Assembly: GCA_030549495.1 (NCBI GenBank)
Contig: JAUIRK010001009.1
Coordinates: 186,001-250,000 of the forward strand
Direction of reading: 5' to 3'
From: Nectonema munidae
Lineage: Eukaryota; Nematomorpha; Nectonematoida; Nectonematidae
Length of the DNA: 64,000 nucleotides
Position numbers and translations under genes: made by a program. This document shows positions 63,583 to 64,000 of the stretch, piece after piece. The notes beneath the pieces are model-generated. The model made no database searches, was not told the DNA's origin, and saw nothing but the letters and a program-made list of their open reading frames with translations. Every line of letters starts with the position of its first letter. Within the stretch, counting starts at the first letter, position 1.

Positions 63583-64000
63583 CTACAATAAAGCAAATAA
63601 CACTCAAATGGTTTGCTGAGACAACTTTTAAAGAAAAAAACCTTGAATCGAGGGATTTTCCACGTCAATGCGTTGTAAAAGAGGTACGCAATATGCTCCA
63701 GTTTTGCCAGTGCCGTTTTTGGCTCTAGCGAGAATGCTGCGCCCTAACAAAGCGTGCGTGATACTCGCTTCTTGAATCGGGGACGGCTTTTCCCAGCCAT
63801 ATTCATAGATGCCCATTTTGAGTTTGATGTCGAGTGGATATGTGTCGAAGTCACTGGCTTCAGAATTCATAACATCCTAAAAGGTTAACGGCGTTTGTCA
63901 AGTCATTACAGATACTTCTAAAATATTAAGAATTCATACCGCGGTTTTTACTCTTAGGTCTTTTACAGGTAATTGTAACTTTTTTTTCCAAACATCCTCG
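62561..64000 (-). CDS. DDX6/Me31B-type DEAD-box RNA helicase (5' end outside)
   Basis: Cytoplasmic ATP-dependent RNA helicase of the DDX6/Me31B/Dhh1 family, a P-body protein acting in translational repression and decapping. Exons on the minus strand are 63940-64000, 63642-63876 and 62561-63582, with introns of 63 and 59 bp, giving 438 residues. The first visible residues, [19 protein letters not shown], match the family-specific segment before the core. Motifs in order: Q motif [18 protein letters not shown], Ia [10 protein letters not shown], Ib TPGR, II DEAD, III SAT, then the second RecA domain with [46 protein letters not shown] and [12 protein letters not shown]. All catalytic motifs are intact. 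The C-terminus after LYVSEF is about 30 residues and rich in Glu/Ser, longer than in human DDX6 as I recall it. The N-terminus lies beyond the window. Confidence 0.97.
63642..63876 (-). CDS. DDX6-like exon with Q motif and Walker A
   Basis: Acceptor ACCTTTTAG, donor CAAG|GTTTTT. Begins [20 protein letters not shown] and holds [12 protein letters not shown] and [12 protein letters not shown]. Because the exon continues the previous one in phase 0, the internal ATG at 63870 is not the start of translation. Confidence 0.95.
63940..64000 (-). CDS. DDX6-like exon (runs off the window)
   Basis: Reads [20 protein letters not shown] up to the donor GCG|GTATGA. Human DDX6 has [20 protein letters not shown] at the same place. 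Confidence 0.92.

Noticed and set aside
1-64000. CRISPR arrays, bacterial operons, rRNA genes
   Set aside because: No regularly spaced direct repeats of CRISPR size, no polycistronic gene layout and no rRNA-like segments; the window is clearly intron-bearing animal DNA.

Overview
The window is AT-rich, intron-bearing animal DNA packed with transposable elements. Spliceosomal introns of 53-67 bp, GT-AG boundaries, metazoan orthologues (OXR1/NCOA7, BOD1, DDX6), tRNA-derived SINEs, non-LTR retroelements and many piggyBac, hAT and pogo/Tigger relics point to an invertebrate. I suspect an arthropod with a repeat-laden genome, but nothing here fixes the species.

Layout: 281-494 is a degenerate tandem repeat. 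803-12615 (+) is a TLDc/OXR1-type gene whose LysM, GRAM and TLDc domains are spread over eleven short exons in consistent phase; its 7.5-kb intron carries a SINE, a piggyBac relic and MITEs. 13046-14782 is a decayed Tigger. 15.8-19.3 kb holds dispersed repeats, a hAT MITE and a piggyBac piece. 19.3-23.7 kb is a CR1/L2/jockey-like LINE split by a 2-kb DNA transposon of a family I cannot name. 26-30.5 kb holds a hAT MITE, a repeat built of ~140-bp units and a second LINE relic. 31241-34735 (-) contains three phase-consistent exons of an unidentified host gene. 35.9-37.5 kb has foldback and pogo-type MITEs. 38.3-41.3 kb is a strikingly GC-rich fossil block with virus-like character. 42-47 kb is a cluster of DNA-transposon relics. 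47109-47595 (-) is a BOD1-like gene with a 1.87-kb Tigger only 100 bp upstream of its start codon. 50.5-61.7 kb holds short piggyBac-like MITEs, a Penelope-like fragment split by a hAT MITE, hAT and LINE pieces, SINEs and a near full-length piggyBac with intact TTAA flanks. 62561-64000 (-) is a DDX6/Me31B RNA helicase running off the right edge.

The host genes act in unrelated processes: oxidative-stress protection (OXR1), chromosome biorientation/PP2A control (BOD1) and mRNA repression/decapping (DDX6). There is no operon-like logic. Almost everything between them is transposon debris. I saw no convincing new cellular system; the items most worth a second look are the GC-rich fossil block, the unclassified transposases, the multi-copy MITE and foldback families, and the host exons that simple ORF scans miss.
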